From Neodiprion pinetum (Eukaryota > Arthropoda > Insecta > Hymenoptera > Diprionidae): 64,000 bases of DNA. Shown piece by piece: positions 52,501 through 63,612 of this stretch. The DNA is taken from positions 20,110,970 to 20,174,969 of the forward strand of contig NC_060237.1 of assembly GCF_021155775.2 (NCBI RefSeq). Direction: 5' to 3'. The position numbers and the translations under genes were made by a program. Position 1 is the stretch's first letter. Each line of letters opens with the position of its first letter. The notes beneath the pieces were generated by a model that worked only from the letters and a program-made list of their open reading frames with translations, was not told where the DNA came from and searched no databases.

Positions 52501-52882
52501 ACGCTGAGAAAAATTTCATTTGTTACAGTAACTAGAAAAATTGAGTAAAACAGGTATTGTTGAAAAAACTGTTAGAATATCGTTGGAATGACGAAAAACG
52601 AGGTACGCGTAAACATTTTGCGCTATTGTCGATATTTTTTTAGTTAAATAAGGCTTTAACGTTAATTTATTGTTGCACAAGCATTAAATTTTCGCAACAG
52701 TTACAAGAAAATATAGTAACAGCGATCGTAATGAGAAAGAATAGTAACGGATACTGGACTTTCCGGTAACAGCTAGAAGACTAATTTTTATTTTCTACCT
52801 AGAACTATATTTTTCGATTGTGGTAAAAAATGAAAATAGCTAAGGACTGAGCGGTAACCGGAACTAAAAAATTTCCGTTTTA
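52501..52882 (+). mobile_element. Short TIR element, copy 2
   Basis: It is homologous along its length to copy 1 at 48729-49147, in the same orientation. It lacks a block of about 50 bases that follows GCGCTATTGTCGAT in copy 1 and has a small insertion near 52760. The left terminus (ACGCTGAGAAAAATTT) keeps the TIR. The right terminus has decayed after AAAAAATTTCC. No ORF is present. Confidence 0.75.
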
Positions 52883-54174
52883 CAATAACTCGTAGAAAAA
52901 TCTATATTTATCCACTCTGAAGATATGTGCAAATTTTTTTAAGACTCTTTTTGGAGATATTTACATTCAATAAAATAAGCCCAAAAACATTACATTCGGA
53001 TCAAAAATACCAGAGTGCAATTACTTTGAACTTCCAGATCAGAAGACCTCATCTCATATTGTGGATATTCTTTGCTTGTGTTATTTGAATTTGCGCGAAA
53101 TTATTTTATAACATATAATAGGGATGTTGTTTTATTCGTGTTTACTAACAGTCGCGCAAGTAACACTGCTGGAGATTTTTTGTACGGTTTTTTCTATCCT
53201 ACAAACTTTCTATCCAGACGCTCGGACCCATTTAATCTTAAGATATTTGATTTATCCGATCAATTTATCAGATTTGGATATCGTTTCACTTTTGTTTCAG
53301 GACTTTCAGGCATTGCAGAACTTGAAAACAACCTACGTGTCGGTACATCGATCATCGAGAAGATAACAAAGGAAATGTCAGACGAAAGTTGAAGATTGCA
53401 AACAAGGACATTGATGCTGGAGGGTGTGAATATGATTCCTGATGTTCCTGGTGATTCGTTTAATCCGCAGTGATCCGATCACGGGAAACCGGAAGAAAAG
53501 GTCTGTCTAAACAGGATAACGAAAGTTTTTAATGGCGTTCTTCTAGCGTTCAATTTTCTCCGCATTTCCTCTTTTTTATCTCCACTCTTCGTACAGTAAT
53601 TAAGAAGGACAAGAAAAAAGTCCTGCAAACGCTTCTTTGCACCAGATGGTGTCCCGCAGCCCTGCCGCTAACTGGCTTATAATTAATCTGCCGCTTTTAC
53701 TTGCATACAAGGTTGAGTATCTTTTAAATGAATTTCACGGAATACTTGATTTTCCGAATTTAAACGCGCGCAGCTGAGAGCTTTCAGCTCTGTCTTGCTT
53801 TTCCTTAATACCGCTGCACAGGTTTGATTCACGGCGCGCCTTTCGCCCGTAAAGGTGTCCTTGTTTCGTTCAAAGTATATTTGCAAAAGAGCCTCATAAG
53901 CGCACTTCGTCATTCGGGAAAGAGGCGAGGCAAAATGCGCCGACCCCAAAGCCGAGCTTTTCTCTCCCCTTGGCTCGAGCCGATATTTCGGGCGCAGCGT
54001 CGAGAACCAGGCCATCCCGATTCGGCAATTCACTCTTTCAAGAATCAAAGGATTTCTGAACGGAATTCTGCCCGTCTATCGAATCAATTTATCTCGATTT
54101 ATTTCCTACCTGCAGTCAAGGCGAAGTGAAAGTTGCTTCCACATCTGCAGCTCGCTCGCAGGTTTATCATCCAT
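52883..54174. other. Non-coding stretch, no gene seen
   Basis: Two overlapping + frames at 53072-53392 and a minus frame at 53683-54048 are open, but they have no recognisable motif or splice context and I treat them as chance. Confidence 0.5.
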
Positions 54175-54365
54175 GCAGTCCTTGACTATTTAGAGATTTT
54201 ACCATAATCGAAAAATGTATAAATCAGGAAATCGTCTAGTATGTGTTATACTGTTCTTCTTGATCACGGTCACTCGTACTACATTTTCTTGTAACTGTTG
54301 CGATGATTCGGTATTGGTGCAACGGTAAATAGATGTTCAGGTCTTATTTGACTGAAAAAATGTAG
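54175..54365 (-). mobile_element. Short TIR element, copy 3 (inverted, diverged, partial)
   Basis: The + strand matches the reverse complement of copy 2: CAGTCCTTGACTATTT, then TTACCATAATCGAAAAAT, then ATTTTCTTGTAACTGTTGCGA, then a gapped match through GTGCAAC...TAAAT...CTTATTT...ACT...AAAAAAT. Past about 54365 the match fades, although a second TATATTTTCTTGTAA motif recurs at about 54455-54475. This is an older, rearranged member of the family. Confidence 0.6.
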
Positions 54366-56149
54366 TGAATTGAACAAACAAATTCAATATTACAACAAGT
54401 AGAAAATGCAGTCATTGACAGTTGGAATCGCACTTAAATTATTACTCGTCTACTATATTTTCTTGTAATTCCGAAAATATTTGCACTGTTATTGCAAGGA
54501 TTTCAATTTTATCAGTAGTTAAACCAGGGGTTAAATTCTTACGTACATTTCGTTCCGTTTGCTCGAAATAATTCGAAGGGAGAGAAATAGAGCAAGAGAG
54601 AGAGAGGAAAAATGAAAAGGAAAGATAACGATGGAAGTATAAGAGGGGCGAGAAAAAAATAAGAAGAACCCCAGAGATATACGGAAGGCATTTGTCCCTC
54701 GCCTTTCTTCGTAAAGTATTCCTTCAAGGACCATAAAAGCAAACTAAGTATACACCTAGCATCCATTTTTCCCCAACCAATTTGTACGAAGTGCATCTTG
54801 TATAAAAAATTCTCGAAACCGGGATATCATCATTCCGGTAACTTGGTCAAGTTCGGAATAACCGTTCCGCAAGGAGCCATTTCAAGTCAGCAATGTCAGG
54901 AATCCAAAATCGTACCTGTTTCTATCAGCCGGGTCGTGTAATCACCTGCCAATCAAACTTTCCTAGTAGCGACGATTCGCTGATAATTTCTGCGTACGGT
55001 ACGCGGTGTGGAATTAAGCATAATGAACATCGCTCGATTAACACTTCGCGGCGCCTCGTGTTCATTAATAACTCGCAAAACACTCGACATCCCTAATTAT
55101 ATCGTTAATTCGGTATTCTGCTAGATTGAAGTGAAAATGTGAGAGATAGAATGACGCGAGTTAAATGTGGAGAGGAAATTCCTGCGTTCGAACTTTGACA
55201 CGATTAAAGCTGCTTCCCAAACCCGCAACCGAGTCACGTCTTGCTATAGTGCGGAAATCACGCGTTCATCAGTACCGACAAATTCGAGGAACTCATTTGT
55301 ATGTCCAGCGAGAAAATGAATTGATCGTTTTAGTTGCTGTGGACTGATAATCGTTAATTATATTCTTGGAAGTCGGTGCAATTAATGATGTAACTAACAA
55401 AGTTATAACTTAAAAATAAGGACGATCTATAGTCAGCTAGATACATTTTTCTCAAAAGCGTATTAAGAAAATTATACATTTTCAATATAGAGTGAAGGAA
55501 TGAAATTAGTACAACGCAACTCAAATACTTCTAATTGTAAGTACTTCTGCAACTTCTTCCTGGTTCGATTTCTCCATTCTAAAACAGTGAAAATAGCATT
55601 TTTTTTTTTTTACACCCAACTTATGTCCAATGATTTGGTGTATTGCATTATACGTAATTGAAAACATTTAATACGTCAACCTGAAAGTTCCCCGCAGTTA
55701 TTTAACAGATATTGTATGAAAAACGAGCATGTTGTGTATCAACACAATTCGCGGCTGGAACTTCTATGGAAGATAAATCGCAAGTCAGGTCAAGCCATCT
55801 AGAAAAGGCAAAGGTCCCACATTTGGCAAGATAATGTTGCGCTGAAGGAACTACGACCCTAAACAATAAAGAAATGTCGAACAATGACTGAATAATTGAG
55901 GAGTCGTACGCGACTTCCAGCGCGGATTTTTACCTCTTAATTATCCACGGGTTTTACGTATTTTTGACACTCAGTTGGCTGCCAAATTTGGACGCTTGCC
56001 TGCCTGGACTGCAGATTCGCAAAGGGGTGGAAGGGTCGCGTATTGTTTAATTTTAAGACATACCTGCGTGTTCCCACTTTCCTTCTACGTAAAAAATTTC
56101 CACTCCTGTAACCAACACTTCCGGTACAAGTTCTTGACCAAACCTAAAT

Positions 56150-56600
56150 TCCCGTCAATCACGATAATCGATCAAAACGAAAAATAAACCAACCAACAAG
56201 CTCCTACAACCTTCGTATTTCCGAAATTCTTCCAAATTTCTTCTTTCATCATTAGTGAAAAGTCAGTCCTCGCGTCACGGCATCTAGCGAACAACAATTA
56301 CCTAACAATTTCAAGTCTTAACCGAATATCTCAACCCAACTAACCGTCAAGTCAACTAATTATTAATCCGCCAAATAAACAACTATTTCAAACTCTGATA
56401 AATACGACAAATCAACTAATAGATAATATCAACGCCACTGCAATAACGATTTGAATTTATAAACTACTACGAACAATACAACTTGTGATCTTGTAACCAA
56501 ATATCTTATATTCAACGTGTAAGCAAATAGTTTGTAGTTTTTCCAAAAATCGATTCAACAAATAATCCCCAACTAAATACCCTCACTCCGCTAAAGTGTC
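56150..56600. other. G-poor, A+C-rich strand-asymmetric segment
   Basis: For about 450 bases the + strand is strongly depleted in G relative to C and A, with repeated CAAC, CCAAC and AACTA words. It precedes the CCTAA-type block and may be a degenerate form of the same low-complexity sequence, or reflect strand-biased mutation. No gene is apparent. Confidence 0.4.
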
Positions 56601-56889
56601 GCGTGGGACAATACAGAGCAGTATAACGAAAGATAAATAAAGAATTGTATTCTTCCTACATGCAGGCGAAAAATAAGTGTACAAATTAAGGACTGTATAA
56701 TAGTCGCTTTAACAAATTATTTCTCTTTGAGCAGCCTGCGCCGAAATTTATTTTTACATCTCCGGTGTTACAAGAAAGACGTACATAATTGCCTAACAGC
56801 CCGTCGTGGGCTAACAAAATGAAAATACTATTCAGATGAAACAATCTTGCTTACAGTTTTGAATATTTGAATAAAGATTGATAGAGTCC

Positions 56890-56994
56890 GACCTAACCAA
56901 ACCTAGCCTAATCTAACCCAAAACTCTATTCGTAAGAATTTAGACCTAACCTAATTTAATATAACCTAACCTGATCTAACCCAATCCAACACAA
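56890..56994. repeat. Degenerate CCTAA-type block (TTAGG-like)
   Basis: CCTAAC, CCTAA, TCTAACC and related words recur in two clusters (56890-56920 and 56944-56990), separated by about 25 bases. CCTAA is the complement of the insect telomere unit TTAGG, but the spacing is irregular. It is better described as an interspersed CCTAA-like microsatellite than as true telomeric DNA. Confidence 0.65.
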
Positions 56995-57955
56995 CCTCTG
57001 TCTCTAAACGTTCAGTCGGCGTTCAGATTCGCTTACAAATGTCGTTATATCTACCAAAACTATTGCTTTGGTTGTAACGAAATATAGTCCAAAAAAAAAA
57101 GATGAAAATCGGTTCAGCAGTTTTGGAGCTATGCGCGAACATACGTCGGGAGGACTTTGAATTTTCTACATTTCGAGAAGAAGATGCTCCTGCAATTGTC
57201 GACGTCACCAGCGATTTCCCGATGCATTAGGCGCCCGCGTGGCCCTAGATATTTCACATCACTGTCTTAGATCGCATTATTTCTACCCGGGCCCGGCCAT
57301 TTGAACCACGGCGCTTCATCCTCGAAGGGTGAAAGGTAATTGATGGCTTCGTATCCGGGCAGGATCATTTTATGACCGAAATATGTTCCGATAAGACTGA
57401 CGAGCTGGGAAACAGTTCAAACGGGGTTACGGCCCGAGGCTTACACCTATTTTTCATCCCAACGTTCCCGGATCCAGAGGCTCGTCATTAACGGGCTAAG
57501 CAATTCTTTCCCGCTAACTGACACTGTCTTTCCCCTAATTGTAAGCCTTGCGCCTTACCCGCTGACTCCGGGACTCCATTGTTATACACGCGCAATTTTT
57601 ATGATCGAACCTCTTTTCTTTTTCGAACCGATCAATCGGTGGTATCAATTAATTCTAACAATATTGCTATCTCAGATCGTATCTTCTTTGATATTTTCGG
57701 AAAGGTGACGTACAAGAAAGAGAATCAACAACTAAAGACAACATATTTCGGTAACAACGCATTTTATTCACTTGGTAAAAATTTTATCGTTACTAGTAAT
57801 AATTTCATTTCATTCAATTCAGTTACGTGTGTTTATAATAAATTTTTTGCATGGATTTGACATGTAGTAGCGTGTAGGAATGAGACTCGAGTCCCTGCAG
57901 AAACTTCATCTTTCGACTGATTCGCTCATCATGCTGTAATCAAAGAAAAAATTCG

Positions 57956-58169
57956 TTATCCGATGTATATGACGACCATGTCGTTTTGACGTGTGACATT
58001 ATTGCGTTCGAGTTCTTCATCCTTGATGAACATTGAGAACATTTCACAAAACTTTCTACAGAAAAAACAACCTTCATGTTGTAGCTTCTCATCTAGGAAG
58101 AATAAGTGAAAGCAGACGTAGGCGTCGTTAGGAAACTCTGTTGGAATCGATGCGAACATTTCCGTCATT
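57956..58169 (-). CDS. Doubtful last-exon candidate, 70 codons, unrecognised
   Basis: On the minus strand a pyrimidine-rich tract ends in TTATTTCACAG (AG at 58171-58170). It is followed by a single A and then an ATG opening a 70-codon frame that ends in TAA at 57956. The peptide is rich in F, E and C, has a GCFFCRKFC cluster at residues 33-41, and an acidic stretch KDEELE at 49-54. I do not recognise it, no upstream exon is evident, and no clear AATAAA follows. A 70-codon frame is not rare by chance; only the good acceptor makes it worth listing. It could also be a fragment of a decayed element. Confidence 0.15.
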
Positions 58170-58171
58170 CT

Positions 58172-61100
58172 GTGAAATAAATGAAGATGAAAACTCAATC
58201 AGATAGTAAGTTAGTGACTTGGACATTCTATTTCCTCTTAACGGAACGTTTTCGATTGAAGTGTAACAATTTCGGACAAATCGAATTTTGCTAACTTGAG
58301 TTTGCCATGTTATTTCATGTAAGAAGCTCAATGATTTTTATTGTAAATGAAAAACTGTGACCAAAACAAGATTGAAAAAATGCTGGCATGCTAAAAACAG
58401 ATAAAATAAATTTAATTTTTACTAAGTTACACAACTTATATGTTTAACTATCTGTCGCACCGGTAAACAAAGACCGTAAAAATCATAATTGACAGAAATA
58501 AATTGTTGTAAATCGGTAACGCGTTCCTATGATAGAAAAAAAAAGTATGGGTTGACTGCTGGAATCGTTTGTTATACGCGGTATTGTATTATAGGTAGAG
58601 CTCGATAAATATCATTTTCGTGGAATGTGCAAGTGTATATATTAATACATTAGCATCGAGGTCGTGACTTGTGTGATTTTTAACTCCTGTTTATCAGCAA
58701 CTGACACGCGAGGCAATTTCTATTGGCGATTGTATCTCGGCTAACGATTATCAATGCATGAAAATGTGCGATGCATTGGTAATATGTACACGTGTTTGTA
58801 TACGTGTACACACATGCATATGTAGCAGACTCAGCATCCGGTCGATATCGTTCGGCAGTTGCCTGCGAACATACGTGTATTTTACATAGATCATATGTAC
58901 ACCGTGAAGTGAGGGAGTGAAGGAAAATATACCTAATCAAGTAGCCTAGTTTATTTTACCGCAATCGGGAGTTTTATATTTTTATTTTCCCAATCGTTGC
59001 ACGTCTCGAATTATCGTTCCGCATCGTTTGTACGAACGAAAACCAACTTTAAATTTTACTTATATATTTCTTCCATCGTTTCACAAATCTTCTCGTTTCT
59101 CGGTGTTATTTTTGGATCAGCTAAATATTTATAAATTCGATGCTCGAACTTTGAACAATATTTTATATGTAATAACGAGCACGTGATTTCATAAGCCAGA
59201 CACGCTTCTCAACGTGGTTTGTAGGTGGATCGGTACTTGCCCATTCTTTCGTTGTCAGGTTACACACGCGAATACGTCTTACACAACGAAATCCGCTGGT
59301 AAATTTGATCAGTCGTGTAAATATAAGCTCGATCAACAAAATTTAAAAAGGCTCAAAGAACCGTGATTGGAATCCCGGGTGAAAATTCCACTTGGAAGTC
59401 GGAGGTGATAGACCAAAATTGAAAGATTGAGTTTAGAAAGATTTCAATAAGTACGAAACATTGAGGATAACGCTGCGTTACACGCTAAATGGTTAGAAAC
59501 GTTTCAAGCTCCTTAAAAGCATTTCCACTAATTCTCTTAAAGATATTTCGCTGATTCAGAGGCGACTGCATAATTTTAAGAAAATCATGGCGCCTTGTCC
59601 GTCGCTGCGTTCTTATTGTTAAACTTATTAGGAATGATTAATGAATGAAGGATCCAACGTCAGTTCGGAAAATTATTTCATAATTGAAGCCCGTTGCGGT
59701 ATATTATAACGCCAACAACTCACAATCGTATTTTCTGCACAGAGTTCCTACATTTTCATAAAAAACTGGCTCTACGTGTCTCTACGTAAGAATTTATCAC
59801 CGTCCTGTATATATTTTTACCATACGCAGAACTTGCCACTAATTCTGTCGAGAAATATGTAATCTAACCTCATTTATCTAAAATATATTCTAGGACAGCT
59901 ATAATTTACATACCTGCATAAGGCTTCATTTTTATAGTCCTATATACATTATAAATATGTTTGGATCATTAATTAAGAATGCCAAACTCGTATAATGTGT
60001 CTTATGTATTTTTCTTTTCGGTTTCGAATTTGGAAAAATGTAGAAATTTTAAATTAACGGAAAACATATTCAACATCTACTTATTTAAATGATCTGTTCA
60101 AGGCGGAATTGTAACCTGATCTTAGCTCGAAATTGCATTGATATATCCAGCTGAAAAAGGAAGAATGTTACCTACGTGAAGTTCGATAAAAAAAAAATGG
60201 TTGGTCGATGTAAACGGTAAGAAGTTTTTGCGTGTAAGCATAGGTTTTTTCTTTGGTAAAGAAGTTGTTTAAATTTTGCGCAATGTTTTAAACCGTGGTT
60301 AAAATATCGCATAAAGACCCACCCACAGGAAAAATAGAGTAGGTATAAAATTATCCTACAAGGAAGTGATAGTCCCATGAAAAAACAACTTGTGTATCGT
60401 AAAAAGGGGAGTTGCGACGATAAACCGCGGGTCAAGTAGACATCGATTGCAGTATTGAAACTACCGGAGAAACTCGGCGGTATCCATACTGCTTACACGG
60501 CAAATTCGTGGTATTATAGGCTAGTGAGGTATGCGCATTATGCATGTACGTGCGCAGATAGCGCCGCAGTAAAACGAATGCGCGGTTGCGTTGAAAGGTA
60601 TCCACATGCAACGCAACGCATCGCGGATGCAGTTTGTCTCATGGAAAGTACGTCACGAAAACTGACGTTATATAGAAAACAATCTCGTATTTGAAAACAT
60701 CGGACTTGCTGTACTAATTACGCGAGTCTATTAAACCACGATGCCGATCGTTACGACGTTGAGAACAACTGAAATGTCACGAATTTTCAAAACGAAATAT
60801 CGAATGCACCGGTGTTTGCAGAAGTGTATCGACAAAACGCAAGTGCTAAATATTTAGAAAATACAAATTTTTTGCTCCAATTACGTTCTCTCTGTTCACT
60901 TTGTCATTGCCAGCGAAAATATGTTTACTGTTTACTCCGTGTTTTTGTTTCTTCATACGAAATAGTGAAACGGAAGTTTAGATAATTATCTGCTCGTTGT
61001 ATGGAAATCCGTCCAATTCAAATTTCTCATCTAAACGAGGGACGAAGTGGTTTGAAATTTGGGTAAGCAGCCACATTCACTTTGCTTTAATAACGCAATA

Positions 61101-61658
61101 AAAATTTTGGCATATCTTTCGTTGCAATTGTACGTAAAATTTATCTCTCAATCGTTGTCTCGCGTTTGAGATCGGTAGACGGATATCCGATCGGATGTAA
61201 GGACGGAAAGTCTGTGCGCATGCGCGGAAACATGTCTGGAATACACTACCGACACAATATTACCAGAAAAAAAAAAATTATCGATGCTGCATCCAATCCG
61301 TGAATTTTCCAATTGTTTCAAAATTTTGATACAATGAAAAACCCTAGACCTCCTACAAGCCTCTAAAAGCATAATAATTCACACACGTCCGAACTCTCCG
61401 AAAAAAACGTTTAAAATTAACTTCCAAAAACACCAGATCTGGTGTCAAAGCGTCCAAGTTGGCAAACCTGTAATAGCGCGACTAAAGCGACTAGACAATC
61501 CGTACACATACACGCTACCAAATACCGTGCCACTTCTCTCCACAAACCCATAGACGTTCACCGAGTCGTCGCGTCGGGTTGTCTCTTTCGCGGCACGGCA
61601 TCGCATCGCATCGCCTTGGTGCAGGTTGCAGCCAGTGTGGGCGGTGGATGCGCCGGGC
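58172..61658. other. A+T-rich non-coding stretch, no gene seen
   Basis: Short unrecognised ORFs only. GTACACG / CGTGTAC forms a small dyad near 58786-58808 in a TG/CA-rich patch. G+C content rises toward the right, leading into the upstream region of the furin-like gene. Confidence 0.5.
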
Positions 61659-62110
61659 GAGAGAAAGAGAGAGAGAAAGAGAGAGCGAAAGAAGGAAGGA
61701 CAGCGCGATAGAGGAACGGGGTGGGGAGGGGGGGGGGGGCGGGGGTGAACGCAGAAGCACATGCACACACACACACACACACAGACACGCGCGCGTTGAG
61801 CGGCGCCGTCGAAACGGAGTGCGGCGTTACGGAGGATCGGAGCGACGGAAGGAGGGAGGGGGAGGGAGGGGGAAGGAGGGAGATCGGCGAGAGAGCGAGA
61901 GAAGGGGAAGATGACGGCTGAGCGGGAGGGACAGAAGGGCGGGGGGGGGGGGGGGGGGGGGGGAGTAAACCTCGGCCGTGCTCCGAAACGGTCCTGCCGG
62001 CAGTCAGCCGTGCTCCGCCAGCGTGGGGAGTTCGTATTGAGCCCGGAGAACCGTTAACGGAACTCACGTTGCGGCCCGCTCCCTCCCCCCCCGTCCTCCT
62101 CCTCCCCCGC
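61659..62110. repeat. Low-complexity cluster: GA, CA and G-runs with G-quadruplex potential
   Basis: In order there are a GA tract (61659-61698), a G-run block (61720-61745), an AC run (61764-61790), a GGGAGGGGGAGGG-type tract (about 61850-61880), GAGAGCGAGAG (about 61889-61901), a run of about 23 G (61941-61963), and a C-rich tract (62069-62108). Several stretches satisfy the four-G-run rule for quadruplexes. All long ORFs here, including a 169-codon minus frame, are translations of the repeats. The block lies 1.5-2 kb upstream of the furin-like start codon in CpG-rich DNA. Confidence 0.85.
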
Positions 62111-63019
62111 GGTGATACGAATAATAAAACGGCGCTGGTCGAGTCGAGGCGGTGCCGGAATTCTTATGCCGAATCTCGGGGTTACGCACGTTTATACGTT
62201 GAATATCCTCGGTTGTTTATTGCTTTGGTTTGAACCGACGAAAAAATTCACACCGTAATCACGCCAAGACCTTTGAGTACGCGTTAATTCGCGGGTGATG
62301 TATGCATTGTCGTGTAGGATTTACCGGGCCGATTGAGTGACACTTGCGATTGTTTTTTTTTTTTTGTTTGTTATTTGTTTTTATTTTTATACCACGTAGG
62401 TGTAAAGAAATTGCCCATCGTAGGGTACTTGAACCGTTTAAATCTTAGGTAGACGTGGGTGCGGAATTCTGTTCAAGCGTATCGGTGGACGGATTCTATA
62501 ACGACGAAGTGTAGTTTTGTTTCCGTGATCAATCCGTTGCGGTGCGAAAAGGTCGGTGGTTGTGATACGATACGGGTTCGGAGTGAAGTTTGCCTCGTCA
62601 TGAACGCGGCCACGTGATAACGCGAGGTGCGGTTCCGAGGTTGATTTTGTAAACTTGTAAGTAATTTGAAGTAAAAGATAAAAACAAAAGATAAGAAAAA
62701 ACAACGTAAAGATACTGTGCGCGATAATAATAACAGAGGATTATTCATATCGGGGAATATTAACACGAACGGAGAAACAAGGAAAGTGAAAATACTTCTC
62801 GACTCGTGAATTCCCCGCTATCTGTTTACGCGTGTTCGTTACTTCGTTATTCCGCGTATCGATAACGGAGCTGCGAGCGACGAGGTTTACGAAGTAGGAA
62901 CGAGGCAAGAAAAAAAAAATAATAAAAAAAAAAAACACTAACGTAAAATAATAATCGGACGGTTATGGTGGGCGGCGGGGGGGAGGGGAACTTGACCTCT
63001 ATCGCAAATGACCACTATT
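62111..63019. other. Upstream region of the furin-like gene
   Basis: CpG-containing DNA with poly-T (about 62350-62365) and poly-A (about 62909-62936) runs. No coding frame is credible. It may contain further 5' untranslated exons or alternative promoters, which cannot be told without transcript data. Confidence 0.45.
62857..62864. promoter_or_regulatory. DRE (TATCGATA) candidate
   Basis: A perfect TATCGATA octamer, the site for the insect factor DREF, lies about 160 bp upstream of the proposed start site. The same 8-mer also occurs at 5276 and 41571 without gene context, so only position makes this one notable. Confidence 0.35.
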
Positions 63020-63053
63020 TCAGTACGCCGACTAGAAGCGAACAGTTTAGTCG
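63020..63053 (+). promoter_or_regulatory. Candidate core promoter: Inr-like plus DPE-like motif
   Basis: TCAGTA at 63020-63025 matches the insect initiator TCAKTY at five of six positions, with the A at 63022 as +1. AGTCG at 63049-63053 matches the DPE consensus RGWYV and starts exactly at +28, the spacing known for Inr-DPE promoters. There is no TATA box at -30. This would give a 591-nt unspliced leader before the ATG at 63613. A TATATAA at 63361 is an alternative but lacks a good initiator downstream. Confidence 0.4.
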
Positions 63054-63127
63054 CGTGTTTCCCGGCATCCCAGCAACGTTGCAGCAGCTAGTCGTAGTCA
63101 TCATAATCATCATCAGCAGCAGCAGCG

Positions 63128-63154
63128 ATGACATCTCTTGAATCAACCAAGTGA
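63128..63154 (+). other. Upstream ORF of 8 sense codons in the leader
   Basis: This is the only ATG I find between the proposed start site and the main ATG. It reads MTSLESTK and stops at TGA (63152-63154), 458 bases before the main start. The context (AGCGATGA) has an A/G-type base at -3, so initiation is plausible and could lower translation of the main frame. If the leader is spliced or transcription starts further downstream, it would be absent. Confidence 0.35.
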
Positions 63155-63471
63155 TATCATTCCCTACTTCGTCTTCGTCGAACCTTTGGCAACGATTTTC
63201 CGTACCGTACAGAGATTTTTAAACACAAGCGCGCGTTTTTGTTGCGTTGCTTTTTTTTTTTTTTTTCTCATCTCCCCCAATTCTCTCCGATCCTTTCGCT
63301 TTTCATTGGAGAAAAAAAAAAACGAAGCTGTTTCGCGCAGCGTGGTGCGAAGTTTTACAATATATAACACTATAAACACGTGTAAAGCGATCGAGTGATA
63401 ACTAACCGGATAGTCGAAGTGCGGGAATAATTGGACAAGTTCGGAACGGTTAGACGAAGGGTAACGGGAAT

Positions 63472-63491
63472 CCCCCCCCCCCCCCCCCCCC
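63472..63491. repeat. Poly-C run (20 C)
   Basis: A pure C homopolymer in the leader about 120 bases before the start codon, followed shortly by a T-run. It is length-unstable and prone to sequencing error. Confidence 0.85.
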
Positions 63492-63612
63492 TTGTCGCGT
63501 TCTTTTTTTTCGCCAACAAAACCACGTGGTCGCTGGTCCACGGAATTCGGGGAAAAACGCCCGGCGACCGACGATTTAGTCACTCACTCCGCAGTTTTAC
63601 TCCGACCTCGTC

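Larger units (their letters stand above)
54366..57955. other. A+T-rich non-coding stretch with strand-skewed segments
   Basis: No supported gene. The strand-skewed A+C-rich segment and the CCTAA block are listed separately. A T-run lies near 55600-55612. The + frame 57579-57860 is A+T-driven and unrecognised. Confidence 0.5.

Noticed and set aside
61558..62067. 169-codon minus-strand ORF rich in P, S and L
   Set aside because: It is a translation of GA, CA and G-run repeats.
63164..63583. 139-codon minus-strand ORF over the leader of the furin-like gene
   Set aside because: It reads through poly-A, poly-T and poly-C runs and overlaps the proposed 5' untranslated region.
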